The notes: generated by a model from the letters alone, not told the origin. A stretch of DNA of 64,000 bases from Candidatus Melainabacteria bacterium (GCA_023250155.1 JAHFBG010000008.1:84883-148882); one strand, 5' to 3'. Shown: positions 18,978-28,765, numbered from the stretch's first letter. Made by a program: numbers and translations.

Positions 18978-20213
18978 TTACACCAACATCCCAGCAATGC
19001 ATGCAGATATGCAAGAGGTAAGAGCCCCACAAACCATTGCTTTAAAACCAAGATTTGCTAAATCGCTTTTTCTATCTGGTGCCATTTGGGATAGTCCTCC
19101 TACTTGGATAGCAATGCTTGAAAAGTTTGCAAAGCCACAGAGTAAAAAGGTAGAGATTAATATGCTTTTTGGACTTAGTTTATTTAGTTCTACTAGTTTT
19201 GAAAGATCTATATATGCAATAAACTCATTCAGTGAGATTTTAGTACCAAGCAGTTGTGAAACCATGCTTATATCACTATTTGGAACCCCAAACAAATAAA
19301 TAGCAGGCGTAAAAATAAAACCTAAAATTGTTTTTAAACTTAATGCATGATTACATGTAAATAGTAACTTGTCTACCATAGCTACGAGGCTTATAAATGC
19401 AAGAAGCATGGCTGTAATACCTACGCATATTTTTGCTCCGCTAAAAGCACCATCTAGAATAGCTTCTACAAGGCTTTTTTCTTTTATTAAAATATCAATG
19501 TTTACCAGATCTTTTGTGATGGGGGTTTCATCTTCGGGATAAAAAAGTTTTGAAAGAACAAAGCTTCCTGGTATTGCCATAAAGCTTGCTGCAAGCAGAT
19601 ACTCTGCTTTAATACCTAAGCTACTATATATAGCCATTAGTGAGCCTGATATACATGCCATTCCACCAGTCATAATGGTAAGTAGTTCAGATTTTGTCAT
19701 TTTATTTAAATATGGTTGAATGACAATGGCAGATTCTACTTGCCCTACAATGGCTACAGTAGAATTGGCTAGTGCTTCAGCACCACTTACTCCTAAAAAC
19801 TTATTAAATATCCATGCAAAAACTTTTATTATAATTTGTAAGACTTTAAAATAATACAATGCAGAAACTAGTGCACAGATAAAGATCACGGTTGGAACTA
19901 TTTGAATGATAAATATAAATCCATTTTCTTTGCCAAGATGTTGTGATAAGAGAGCTTCATTTGCTAAAAAACCAAAAACAAATCTTCCCCCTTCTCTAGA
20001 AAGATCTAAAAGAGCTGTAACACCTTTTGCTAATATTTCAAATAAATACTTTCCAGGTGGAAACTTTAATATGAAAATACCAGTGATAAATTGAAGAAAT
20101 ATTCCTGTGAATATGAGTTTAAAATTAACGATTTTTTTATTGTTTGAAAATAAATAGCCAATAAATAAAATTGCTATTATTCCGAGTATTCCTATGTATT
20201 TATTAATTTGCAA
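18978..20213 (-). CDS. nupC: Concentrative nucleoside transporter (NupC/CNT family)
   Basis: An inner-membrane importer that brings in nucleosides with H+ or Na+. Its 411 residues are mostly membrane segments, with the family signature FVFGFLANE near residue 78 and the later SGAEALANSTVAIVGQVESA and GGMACISGS motifs; it ends in the conserved run of small residues. It begins with TTG at 20213, preceded by AAGGAG at good spacing. It is monocistronic, converges with the HD-domain gene, and has a long hairpin element before its start. Confidence 0.9.
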   Translation of the reverse strand: MQINKYIGILGIIAILFIGYLFSNNKKIVNFKLIFTGIFLQFITGIFILKFPPGKYLFEILAKGVTALLDLSREGGRFVFGFLANEALLSQHLGKENGFIFIIQIVPTVIFICALVSALYYFKVLQIIIKVFAWIFNKFLGVSGAEALANSTVAIVGQVESAIVIQPYLNKMTKSELLTIMTGGMACISGSLMAIYSSLGIKAEYLLAASFMAIPGSFVLSKLFYPEDETPITKDLVNIDILIKEKSLVEAILDGAFSGAKICVGITAMLLAFISLVAMVDKLLFTCNHALSLKTILGFIFTPAIYLFGVPNSDISMVSQLLGTKISLNEFIAYIDLSKLVELNKLSPKSILISTFLLCGFANFSSIAIQVGGLSQMAPDRKSDLANLGFKAMVCGALTSCISACIAGMLV

Positions 20214-20230
20214 ATTTTCTACTCCTTAAA

Positions 20231-20335
20231 TTAGAACTTTCACTTTTTATGCTCACCATATTGCCCTTTGCTCCATGTCCGCTTCGCTTCCAAATTAAGC
20301 TCCGGGCAATAGGTTCGCTTTTGTGAAAGTTCTAA
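20231..20335. repeat. Long palindromic intergenic element (shorter relative)
   Basis: Perfect 13-bp outer arms (20231-20243 with 20323-20335) and 7-bp inner arms (20260-20266 with 20304-20310) enclose a core containing TGTCCGCTTC and GCTTCCAA. Similar words occur inside the hairpin at 7531-7659, but the apical stem is missing. It lies between two divergent genes (nupC and glpD), so it is not an ordinary terminator there. Confidence 0.7.
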
Positions 20336-20438
20336 CCTTTACAGCAATGACATTACCTGATTTGCTTAACACACCTTGGTTATTTATAACATATAATTAT
20401 CTGATAGTACATGGATAATATTTATAGTTATTTTTAAT

Positions 20439-22136
20439 ATGAAAATCCCTGGAACAACTCATTTACCTGCTCTTCTTGAAAGATGTAAAGCTGTTATGAT
20501 TCAAAGATTTAGTGAAGCCCATATAAATCAAGAGTTTGATTTGATTGTATTTGGTGGTGGGGTTAATGGTTCTGGTATAGCCAGAGATGCAAGTGAGCGT
20601 GGACTAAAGGTTCTTCTCCTTGAAAAAGAAGATTTTGGTAGTGGTTGTACTAGTGAATCTACAAGGCTGATACATGGTGGACTCAGATATTTAGAGCATC
20701 TTGAATTTAGTTTAGTTAGGGAGTCTTTAAGAGAAAGAGAATTACTTTTAAAAAATGCTAGCCATTTAGTTAAAGAATTAGAGCTTTGTATTCCTGTTTA
20801 TAAAGGAGATAAAAGAGGTCCTTTGCTTATTAAGCTTGGAATGCTACTTTATGACCTTTTATCCTTTGATAAAACATTGCCATCTCATAAAATGATGTAT
20901 ATGGATGATTTTCAAGAATATGAACCAGGAATTAAATCTAATGGATTAGTTGGAGGAGCTATTTATTATGATGCACAGATTTCTTATCCAGAAAGATTGT
21001 GTCTTGAAAATGTTTTAATGGCAAAAAATAATGGTGGTGTAGTTTTAAACCATGCTGAGGTTGTGGATGTTAGTGTTGATTTAAATAAAATCAATTCAGT
21101 CGATTTTGTTGATAGGTTGAATGGGACTAAACACACAGTACGTGGAAAAGTTATAGTGAATGCTTCTGGACCATGGGTAGATTCTCTTTGTGGACTTACG
21201 AAAAAAGATATACTTAGAAAGATTGGTGGAACTAAAGGTAGTCATATTGTAGTTAGAAAATTTGATAATGGTCCAAAACATGCATTATATGTAAGTGCTA
21301 AATCAGACGGAAGACCTTTTTTTATAATCCCTTGGCAAGAACAAAAACAAAATTGTTACTTAATTGGAACGACTGATATTCCTTTTTCTGGAGATTTAGA
21401 CTCTCTAAAAGCTTCAAAAGATGAGATTGACTATCTGATTAATGAAACTAATAACATTTTAAAAGATGTAAAAATTTCACATAATGATATTTTATATTCT
21501 ATTTGTGGAGTAAGACCACTTCCATATGTGAAGAAGTCTGATCCTGGCAGCATTACTAGAAAACACTTTGTACTTGATCATAAAAATGAAGGACTTGATA
21601 ATTTTATTTCTGTGGGAGGAAAGCTGACTACTTATAGAAGCTTGTCAGAAGAAGCTGTTGATGTGGTTTATAGAAAGTTAAACTATAATTTTGTATCATC
21701 TAAAACAAAACAAATACCATTATTGCGTAATGTGGGTTCTGATGTTGAACATTATAAAAACACTGAAGCTAAATTAAATGGACCTAAATTTAATATTGAC
21801 CCTAAGGTTGTTAAGCATTTAATTGACTTATATGGTTCTGAGTATTTAAAAGTACTTGAACCAGTAAAAGAAAACAATAAGCTTGGTGATTTTTTAAATA
21901 AATCATCTATGGATATTGCAGCACAGGTTGGATTTGCTGTTAGTAATGAAGAAGCTTATACAATAAGTGATGTATTACTTAGAAGACTAACTCTTGGTCT
22001 CTGTGAAGGTCTTGGAGAAGATTCTATTCCATATGTAGCTGACTATTTGCAAAAGCATCTTGGATATACTAAAGCAGAGATTGACTCTCAGATTAAGTAT
22101 TATGAAGACAGTGTGATAAAACCAAGGAAAATATAA
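20439..22136 (+). CDS. glpD: FAD-dependent glycerol-3-phosphate dehydrogenase
   Basis: GlpD oxidises glycerol 3-phosphate to dihydroxyacetone phosphate at the inner membrane and passes electrons to quinone. FAD-binding VFGGGVNGSGIARDA begins near residue 37, followed by LLEKEDFGSG and the glycerophosphate-dehydrogenase signature STRLIHGGLRYLE. A VGGKLTTYRSL block comes near residue 390 and a helical C-terminal cap ends the protein. The 565-residue length is normal; the first 25 residues are an extension, and an in-frame Met at residue 21 is an alternative start. GpsA at 48.2 kb runs the opposite reaction with NAD(P)H. Confidence 0.93.
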   Translation: MKIPGTTHLPALLERCKAVMIQRFSEAHINQEFDLIVFGGGVNGSGIARDASERGLKVLLLEKEDFGSGCTSESTRLIHGGLRYLEHLEFSLVRESLRERELLLKNASHLVKELELCIPVYKGDKRGPLLIKLGMLLYDLLSFDKTLPSHKMMYMDDFQEYEPGIKSNGLVGGAIYYDAQISYPERLCLENVLMAKNNGGVVLNHAEVVDVSVDLNKINSVDFVDRLNGTKHTVRGKVIVNASGPWVDSLCGLTKKDILRKIGGTKGSHIVVRKFDNGPKHALYVSAKSDGRPFFIIPWQEQKQNCYLIGTTDIPFSGDLDSLKASKDEIDYLINETNNILKDVKISHNDILYSICGVRPLPYVKKSDPGSITRKHFVLDHKNEGLDNFISVGGKLTTYRSLSEEAVDVVYRKLNYNFVSSKTKQIPLLRNVGSDVEHYKNTEAKLNGPKFNIDPKVVKHLIDLYGSEYLKVLEPVKENNKLGDFLNKSSMDIAAQVGFAVSNEEAYTISDVLLRRLTLGLCEGLGEDSIPYVADYLQKHLGYTKAEIDSQIKYYEDSVIKPRKI

Positions 22137-22148
22137 TGTTTATTTGAA

Positions 22149-22176
22149 GTAATCTTTAAAAGATTCTTAAGATTAC
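22149..22176 (+). terminator. Inverted repeat after glpD
   Basis: Perfect 8-bp arms (22149-22156 and 22169-22176) with a 12-base loop lie 13 bases after the glpD stop. There is no T-run, so a terminator role is only a guess. Confidence 0.25.
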
Positions 22177-22378
22177 CTAAGTTATTAAACAGTCTTTGAT
22201 GATTTGTTTACAACAATTTCAGCATAAATTTTCACATAAACATTGAAATTACTCTTTTGAAATCTGATTGATTAAGAAGAAAAATCTTAACAATTTCTGA
22301 TAATAAGTTTGTTAGGATACCTTGCACTGTGCAAACAAAGGGGTGTTGCACCAAAATATTCGGAGGTTAATTATAATT

Positions 22379-23353
22379 ATGGACATATCAAAAGTATTCA
22401 ATGCACCAAAACGCTGGATAGCAGCAGGTGTTTTAGGAGCAGCAGTAGTTGCAACTCCTGCTCTTTCTTGTAGAAGCAATAGTTCTGGTGAAATATCAGT
22501 TGTATATGATTCTATTTCTGGAACGCTTGACAGAACTCATGGTGAAGGAGCTTTCTTAGCAATTCCATTTATTCAACAAAACATAAGATATGATGGTACA
22601 AAACAAGTTGTAAAAGAAGTTATAACAACACAATCAGCAGACAATGTTCCTGTTGATGTAGATTCAGTTATTGAGTGGGAACTAGAAAGAGATGCATTAC
22701 CTGAAATTCACCGAAAAGTTGTTGGTTCCAGTAAGCATGTAGACACTTCTTCAAATAAAGATAAATCTGATGATAATCTCAAAGATTATATCCACAACGA
22801 TTATAATCGAGTTTTCTATACCAAGGCAATTCGTTCAAGATACAGAAATTTAATAGGGGACATTGTCAAGCAGTACGTTGCTGAAAAAGCTAATGATCAT
22901 AGGGATGACATAACAAGAGCACTGCAAAAAGGTTTTGTAGTACCTGGGACTAATGAGCGTATACCTAGTCTCCATGAAATGGTTAATGATAAATATGTCA
23001 AGATTACTGATGTCTATATAAGAAATGTTCACTTACCTGAGAAATTAAAAGATGCTCTAAAGGCAAGGGCAGAAGTGTTGATTGATCAACAAACAGCTCT
23101 TAATAGAATTAAAGTTGAAGAAAACAATGCTTTAGCATTAACACAAAAAGGTATTGGATTAGCAAATAAACTAAGAGAAGAGGCTCAAGGTAATGCTGAC
23201 GTAATTAATAAAATCAGTGAAACCCTTCGTAAAAATCCTGAATATATTGAATATATGAAGGCTGAAGCACAAAAGCTAGCTGGTCAAAATGGTGGGTTAA
23301 TTATTACTAATGGAACTCCACCTAGTATATTGATTCAACAAAAAAAGCAATAA
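22379..23353 (+). CDS. SPFH/prohibitin-like protein, probably lipid-anchored
   Basis: The middle of the protein (about residues 35-240) has the SPFH pattern: VVYDSISGTLDRTHGEG, PFIQQNIRYD, and repeated strands ending QSADNVPVDVDSVIEW. A long Ala/Glu-rich coiled coil follows (about 225-290), as in prohibitins and HflC. The N-terminus has a signal-like helix ending P-A-L-S-C at Cys31, so it may be a lipoprotein on the outer face of the membrane rather than the usual helix-anchored form. I chose the ATG at 22379, which follows CGGAGG, over an upstream TTG at 22322. SPFH proteins organise membrane complexes; a partner is not visible. An insert of charged residues at about 120-140 is unusual. Confidence 0.75.
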   Translation: MDISKVFNAPKRWIAAGVLGAAVVATPALSCRSNSSGEISVVYDSISGTLDRTHGEGAFLAIPFIQQNIRYDGTKQVVKEVITTQSADNVPVDVDSVIEWELERDALPEIHRKVVGSSKHVDTSSNKDKSDDNLKDYIHNDYNRVFYTKAIRSRYRNLIGDIVKQYVAEKANDHRDDITRALQKGFVVPGTNERIPSLHEMVNDKYVKITDVYIRNVHLPEKLKDALKARAEVLIDQQTALNRIKVEENNALALTQKGIGLANKLREEAQGNADVINKISETLRKNPEYIEYMKAEAQKLAGQNGGLIITNGTPPSILIQQKKQ

Positions 23354-23670
23354 GGCTTAGAAGAGTAGAAACATTATGACAAAGCTAGCTTATTATAAGT
23401 GATAGTTTACGAAGTCAACTTAAAGCGTAGACTCACCTGCCAAGCGTAGGAGCTGGACAGCCCGAGGGAACCTCTTAGTAGCTTTTGTTCTAAGGCTTTG
23501 ATAATGCAAATATAATACACTTATGAATTACATTTGCCAAGAACCCCGATGGCTTTGGAAAGCTCCGAGCTGGTAGTGTGAGTCGAAGCAGTCTCGAAGA
23601 TTGCGGAGCCTGCCACGAGCAAAGCGTGTGGGTCACTTAGTCCTTCCTCGCAATGACAATCCCGTTTTTA
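23354..23670. repeat. GC-richer intergenic repeat region
   Basis: This 317-base gap has no gene. Its right part (about 23533-23663) is clearly richer in GC than its surroundings. Read on the minus strand it begins GTCATTGCGAGGAAGGA and ends with GGCAGGCTCCGCAATCTTC, the style of the dispersed 'GTCATTGCGAGG' intergenic repeats known in many bacterial genomes. CCACG and CGTGTGG form a small internal hairpin (23613-23631). The left part (23400-23480) contains other GC-rich words I cannot assign. Confidence 0.5.
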
Positions 23671-24984
23671 TTATTTATGCTTAGCAATTAAATCACTATA
23701 TGTTTCTCTTTCAATGATTATTTCAGACTGTCCATTAGACACTAATACACAAGCAGGTCTTGGAACCATATTATAGTTTGATGACATACTGTAGTTATAT
23801 GCTCCTGTATTTGAGACTGCAATTATATCTTTTGGTGAAAGTTTAGGTAGTGTTATATCTCTTATTAAGATATCTCCAGTTTCACAGTATCTTCCAGCTA
23901 TAGTCACTATTTCAAGGTCAGTATGGTTCATTTTGTTTGCTACTACTGCTGTGTACTTAGCATTATAAGTAATAGGTCTTGGATTGTCAGCCATTCCACC
24001 ATCAATAGAAATATATTTTCTTCCATTTGGTACTTGTTTTGAACTTCCTACGGTGTACAGTGTGACTCCACTTGAACCTATGATACTTCTTCCAGGTTCA
24101 CCGATTAACTTTGGAAGTAATAGGTTATATTTTTTACAAGCTTTTTCAATAGTTTCGGATGTGACTCTTGCCCAGTCATCTATAGAAATAGGATCATCCT
24201 CTTTTATGTACGAGATACCTATACCACCACCAACATTTAATTCTGTTAGTTCAATATTATATTTTTGTTTTATATAACTAAACTTTTCAAGCAATATTTC
24301 AATGGTGTCAGTATATGGTTTTAATTCAAATATTTGTGAACCAATATGAGCATGTAATCCTTTTAATCGTAAATTATCTCCTTTTGTTTTTATGGATTTC
24401 AACACATCATCTAAGTATTCTAAGTCAAACCCAAACTTACTATCCAAATGACCTGTTTTAATATAGTCATGAGTATGGCATTCTATTCCAGGTGTTAATC
24501 TAATTATTATTTCGATGGTTTTATTTAATTCTTTTGAGATCTTTTGTAATAGTTCAAGCTCGTAAAAATTGTCTAAAACTATTGTGCCAATATCATTTGT
24601 GAGTGCATATTTAATTTCATCTTCAGATTTATTGTTTCCATGGAAGTATATGTTTTTTTTGTTGAAATTAGCTGATAGTGCAGTAAATATTTCTCCTCCA
24701 GATACTACATCAATACCAAGCCCTAAATTGTTTATGATTTTAAAGATAGCAGTATTTGTAAATGCTTTTGAGGCGTATAGTATTAAATGATTTGGATAAT
24801 GTTTTTTTAAACTGTTTATATAAGAAGAAGCATTGTATATGAGTGTTTCTTTATCAATTAAATATAAAGGACTTCCATAGGTTTTTACAAGTTCAAGTGA
24901 ATCACATCCTCCTATAGTTAAATGACCTTTAGCATTTACTTTGCAGGTTATTGGAAAAGTATTAATTGATGTTTGTGTTTCCAT
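23671..24984 (-). CDS. lysA: Diaminopimelate decarboxylase
   Basis: LysA decarboxylates meso-diaminopimelate to L-lysine, the last step of lysine synthesis. It is a fold-type III PLP enzyme: YASKAF holds the PLP lysine near residue 70 and LNVGGGIGISY binds the phosphate. GEPGRSI and GRYCETGDIL are active-site loops, the Cys coming from the partner subunit, and YNYSMSSNYN lies near the C-terminus. I chose the ATG at 24984 over a TTG at 25014. It is monocistronic and leftward, between two repeat-bearing gaps. Confidence 0.92.
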   Translation of the reverse strand: METQTSINTFPITCKVNAKGHLTIGGCDSLELVKTYGSPLYLIDKETLIYNASSYINSLKKHYPNHLILYASKAFTNTAIFKIINNLGLGIDVVSGGEIFTALSANFNKKNIYFHGNNKSEDEIKYALTNDIGTIVLDNFYELELLQKISKELNKTIEIIIRLTPGIECHTHDYIKTGHLDSKFGFDLEYLDDVLKSIKTKGDNLRLKGLHAHIGSQIFELKPYTDTIEILLEKFSYIKQKYNIELTELNVGGGIGISYIKEDDPISIDDWARVTSETIEKACKKYNLLLPKLIGEPGRSIIGSSGVTLYTVGSSKQVPNGRKYISIDGGMADNPRPITYNAKYTAVVANKMNHTDLEIVTIAGRYCETGDILIRDITLPKLSPKDIIAVSNTGAYNYSMSSNYNMVPRPACVLVSNGQSEIIIERETYSDLIAKHK

Positions 24985-25072
24985 AGCGCTTGGATATATT
25001 GTAATAACGAGCAATTCGTATTATTAAACCTAGAATATTATACTTTATTACAAGTAATCATTTAGAAAATAT

Positions 25073-25190
25073 AGGTCTTTAAAAGTAAAAATGTGTTGCC
25101 CGTAGCAAACCTTGGAAGCAAGGAGGTATAATTTAAACCTCCGAAGCGAACAGTTTGCAGGGCAACACATTGAAACAATTAAAAAGACCT
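25073..25190. repeat. Long palindromic intergenic repeat, copy 2
   Basis: The same element as at 7531-7659 but inverted. Outer arms are 25073-25080 with 25183-25190; inner 12-bp arms are 25090-25101 with 25160-25171; the apical GGAGGT/ACCTCC stem is kept. One inner pair differs from copy 1 on both arms so that pairing is preserved. It lies between the divergent lysA and APC permease genes. Confidence 0.8.
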
Positions 25191-25228
25191 GGGTAGCATA
25201 TTCATGAACAATTTGAACGGTAAAAATA

Positions 25229-26536
25229 GTGACAAACAATAAAAAAGCTAAATTATTAGCACTTGTATCAATTGTATTTTTTTCTGTTAGTGGTGGGCCA
25301 TATGGATTAGAAGAAATTATCAGTTCCGTAGGACCTTTGAACTCTCTTTTATTGATTGTACTTTTGCCAATTATCTGGACTATTCCTGAAACGATGATTG
25401 TAGCTGAGTTAGCCAGCTCTTATCCTATACAAGGGGGCTATTATCGCTGGGTACAAATCAGCATGGGTCGGTTCTGGGGATTCATGGAAGGGTGGTGGAG
25501 TACTTTATATACTTTAATTGATTTGTCTTTATACCCCATCTTGTTTGGAACGTATTTAAAGATATTATTTCCATCGATTGATTCACATTCAATATATTTT
25601 ATTCAGCTTATTATGATATGGTCTTGTGCGATTATAAATATTTTAGGGATTCGAGCAGTTGGCAGTATTCTTACTTCTTTTCAGATATTTATTTTATTAT
25701 CGTTTGCGATTTTTATTATACTTGGAATGAATCATCTTTCATTTGATTTTTCATCGGTCTTAAACTCACATCATACACCTACTTGTAAAGAAATGCTTCT
25801 TGGGTTATCGATTGCTTTTTGGAATTTTATTGGTTGGGATAATGGTTCTACCGTGCTTCATGAGGTAGATAATCCTAGAATGAATTATCATAAAGCATTG
25901 TTTATATGCATTCCTATAATTGCATTTTTTTATTTCTTTCCTACACTAGTTGGAGTTTGTATTCATACTGATTGGCAGAGTTGGAAGTTTGGAGAATTTA
26001 CCTTTATTGCAAATTCTATGGGGTATCCAATATTAGGAACTGTTTTAGCTGTTGGTGGATTACTAACTTCACTGGGTTTATTTAATTCAATGCTTTTATC
26101 TTCTACTAGAATTATTATGACTTTAGCTGAGGATAAGTTATTGCCCAGTGTTCTTTCTTTAGTTCATAGTAAATATCAAACGCCACATATTGCAATTATT
26201 TTTGCAGCACTTGCATATAGCGTACTAATTCTTTATGGATTTGAGACTTTAATTGGTTATGATGTCTTCCTTTATTTGATTGCAATACTTTTAGAAGCAA
26301 TTGCATTAGTGATTTTAAGGAAAAGGAATCCTGATATACACAGCTATTTTAAAATTCCATTTGGATTATTTGGTGTATATTTTGTGGTTGGTGTTGTTTC
26401 TCTTGTTGTTCTCTTTATGGTTGTAATAAATTTTAGTACTTTTCATGGTGATTTGAGGACTTCATTCTTAACAGCATTTCTTATGTTTAGTGGTGTTCCA
26501 ATATATTTTTGGTATGAAAAGCTGAGAGAGAGATAG
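25229..26536 (+). CDS. APC-superfamily permease, PUT/LAT-like
   Basis: A 12-helix inner-membrane permease of 435 residues. The first helix carries VSGGPYGLEE, followed by WTIPETMIVAELASSYP and Q-G-G-Y-Y-R-W-V. This pattern is close to plant PUT/LAT polyamine and amino-acid transporters and their prokaryotic relatives. Polyamines or cationic amino acids are therefore plausible substrates, but this is family-level inference. The start is a GTG with no obvious ribosome site, so the first residues are uncertain. It is monocistronic and converges with the kdp operon. Confidence 0.85.
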   Translation: MTNNKKAKLLALVSIVFFSVSGGPYGLEEIISSVGPLNSLLLIVLLPIIWTIPETMIVAELASSYPIQGGYYRWVQISMGRFWGFMEGWWSTLYTLIDLSLYPILFGTYLKILFPSIDSHSIYFIQLIMIWSCAIINILGIRAVGSILTSFQIFILLSFAIFIILGMNHLSFDFSSVLNSHHTPTCKEMLLGLSIAFWNFIGWDNGSTVLHEVDNPRMNYHKALFICIPIIAFFYFFPTLVGVCIHTDWQSWKFGEFTFIANSMGYPILGTVLAVGGLLTSLGLFNSMLLSSTRIIMTLAEDKLLPSVLSLVHSKYQTPHIAIIFAALAYSVLILYGFETLIGYDVFLYLIAILLEAIALVILRKRNPDIHSYFKIPFGLFGVYFVVGVVSLVVLFMVVINFSTFHGDLRTSFLTAFLMFSGVPIYFWYEKLRER

Positions 26537-26545
26537 ATAGTTTTT

Positions 26546-28765
26546 TTACTCTTCTCTTGAAAAATTTCCTACAATCCATAAGTTAGCGTTTGATATTTTA
26601 TGAATTATATTGTTTATAATTGATTCTTTAAATGACAGTAGATTTTTTACTTTTTTTGTAGGCTCGCCTATTACTATGTAATCAGGGTTGATTTTATTAT
26701 AAGCTACTAATATTTCATTTATAATATCTGTTCCTTCTACTAGTCTAAAATCTCCCCCCAGCTCTACAATCAATTGTTCAAGCTCAATAATTGCAATCTT
26801 TTTTTCCTCCGATAGCTTGGAAGTACTTTTTACAATATGCACGATTATTAATTCAGCTTGTAATCTACTTGCTATTCTTGCAGACTTTCTTATTAGACGT
26901 AAAGTATCACTATTAATATCGATATAACTTAAAATCTTAAGCTTTTTTTCTTTCGGATGCATTTCATGTTCAACAGATTCTGCAACTTCTCTAAGTGAGA
27001 GTTCTCTCAATGCAATCAAATTTTTCTTTTGAAAAAAATGTGTTAAAGCTTGTTCGATTTTATCTAAAGAATAGATCTTTCCTGCTTTTAATCTTTCTTG
27101 CAATGCTTCAGGGCTTAAGTCAATAAGTACTATTTCATTGGCATGTGATATAACCCAATCTGGGACTGTTTCTCTTACTCTAATTCCAGTTACTTGTTCT
27201 ACAATATCATTCAAGCTTTCAATGTGTTGTATATTAACAGTAGATATTACATCTATTCCTGCTCTAAGCAAATATTGAACATCCTGATATCTTTTACTAT
27301 TGATGGCTCCTGGTACATTGGTGTGAGCAAGTTCATCTATTAAGATTACTTCAGGTTTTGCAAGTATTGCAGCCTCTAAATCAAATTCCGGAAGATATTT
27401 ACCTTTATGTTCTATTAGTTTAAAAGGCAACGCAGGTAATCCTTCTATTAGTTTTGCTGTATCTACTCTGCCATGTGTATCAATAACTCCAAGTAAAACA
27501 TTTATGTTTTGTTTGTGTAGTTCACGAGCATCTTGTAACATTTTATAAGTCTTACCAACGCCAGGTGCCATACCAATATAAATTTTAAAGTTTCCAAATT
27601 TCATATTGGATTGGAAGTTTGGTCTGAGGTTTGTTTCTTCTTTATCTTCTTTTATCTCAATCGGCTTGCTTTCAGTATTCCCAATTAAGAGTAAATCTAG
27701 ATTGCTAGTTTTTTCTAAAATTATTTTTACAGTTGATTTTGAAAAAAAATCAAATAATTGCTTTTTATTGGGAAACCCCATGATTAACTGAGTTATTCTA
27801 TTTACTTTGATATAGTGAACTAACTCATCTGCAATTTCCATGTTTATATTTTTAACAAGAAAAAAATATCCTTTACTTGCTCTTGTTGTTTCTCTTAACT
27901 TATCAATAATTGATTCATCTATGTTGTTCTTTAATATGCACAGAACATCTAAATCAGCATGGTAAATACTGGCAATTTCAGCAGCTTTATTGATTGAGTT
28001 TATAGAGTTTTCTTTAGGACTTGCAGCTACAAGAATTCTCTCTTTAATTTTTGCTTTTAAGTTTTCACTTACAACCTCAATATCTACACGCTCTGCAAGA
28101 ACATTTAAAGCTAAATCACGAAGCATGTTTAAATTGCTTCGCTTGAAAAAATTTTTTAATGCATGATTTAACTGTGCTTGATTGTAAATATTTTTTGATT
28201 TAAGTCTGTTGTATAACTCATCAATTGGAATGTCGATTAAGACAACTTCATCTGCCTGATTTAATACCCAATTTGGTACGGTTTCATTAACTTTAATACC
28301 AAGATTTTTTTCTACTATAGGTGCAATACTTTCAAGCTGATGAATGTTTAGAGTAGACAAAACACTGATTCCATTTTTAAGTATTTCTTGAATATCTTGA
28401 TATCTCTTTTGATTTAATGAACCAGGCAGATTGTTATGAGCAAGTTCATCTATGATTACTGTTGCTGGTTTTCTTTCTATAACAGCTTCCAAGTCAAGAT
28501 CGGATAACTCAGTAGTATTTATTTTATATTTTTTTCTTGGAATAGTTTCAAAAATTGAAATAAAATGTTCATTATCAAGTCTGTTTTGTTGTTCAAGGTA
28601 GCCTATTACAATATCAATATTTCTTTTCTTAAGTTCAAGTGCTTCTTCTAGCATTCGATATGATTTGCCAACACCAGGTGCCATTCCTAAAAAGATTTTA
28701 TGTCTTCCGCCAGACAACTTTACTATTTGTTTTAATAGCTCATCTGGATCAATGCGTTTTGGCAT
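26546..28765 (-). CDS. kdpD: Tandem-duplicated KdpD sensor module without histidine kinase
   Basis: The 739 residues are two copies of the KdpD N-terminal unit joined head to tail. Each copy has a KdpD ATPase-like domain (Walker A GMAPGVGKS near residue 27 and GMAPGVGKT near 395; Walker B-type IIDELAHN and LIDELAHT) followed by a universal-stress-protein-like domain. The four membrane helices, GAF and histidine-kinase domains of full KdpD are absent, and no kdpE response regulator follows. Truncated KdpD proteins are known in cyanobacterial kdp operons. It overlaps kdpC by 17 bases and is the last gene of the operon. It may sense K+ or a nucleotide such as c-di-AMP; that is inference. Confidence 0.9.
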   Translation of the reverse strand: MPKRIDPDELLKQIVKLSGGRHKIFLGMAPGVGKSYRMLEEALELKKRNIDIVIGYLEQQNRLDNEHFISIFETIPRKKYKINTTELSDLDLEAVIERKPATVIIDELAHNNLPGSLNQKRYQDIQEILKNGISVLSTLNIHQLESIAPIVEKNLGIKVNETVPNWVLNQADEVVLIDIPIDELYNRLKSKNIYNQAQLNHALKNFFKRSNLNMLRDLALNVLAERVDIEVVSENLKAKIKERILVAASPKENSINSINKAAEIASIYHADLDVLCILKNNIDESIIDKLRETTRASKGYFFLVKNINMEIADELVHYIKVNRITQLIMGFPNKKQLFDFFSKSTVKIILEKTSNLDLLLIGNTESKPIEIKEDKEETNLRPNFQSNMKFGNFKIYIGMAPGVGKTYKMLQDARELHKQNINVLLGVIDTHGRVDTAKLIEGLPALPFKLIEHKGKYLPEFDLEAAILAKPEVILIDELAHTNVPGAINSKRYQDVQYLLRAGIDVISTVNIQHIESLNDIVEQVTGIRVRETVPDWVISHANEIVLIDLSPEALQERLKAGKIYSLDKIEQALTHFFQKKNLIALRELSLREVAESVEHEMHPKEKKLKILSYIDINSDTLRLIRKSARIASRLQAELIIVHIVKSTSKLSEEKKIAIIELEQLIVELGGDFRLVEGTDIINEILVAYNKINPDYIVIGEPTKKVKNLLSFKESIINNIIHKISNANLWIVGNFSREE

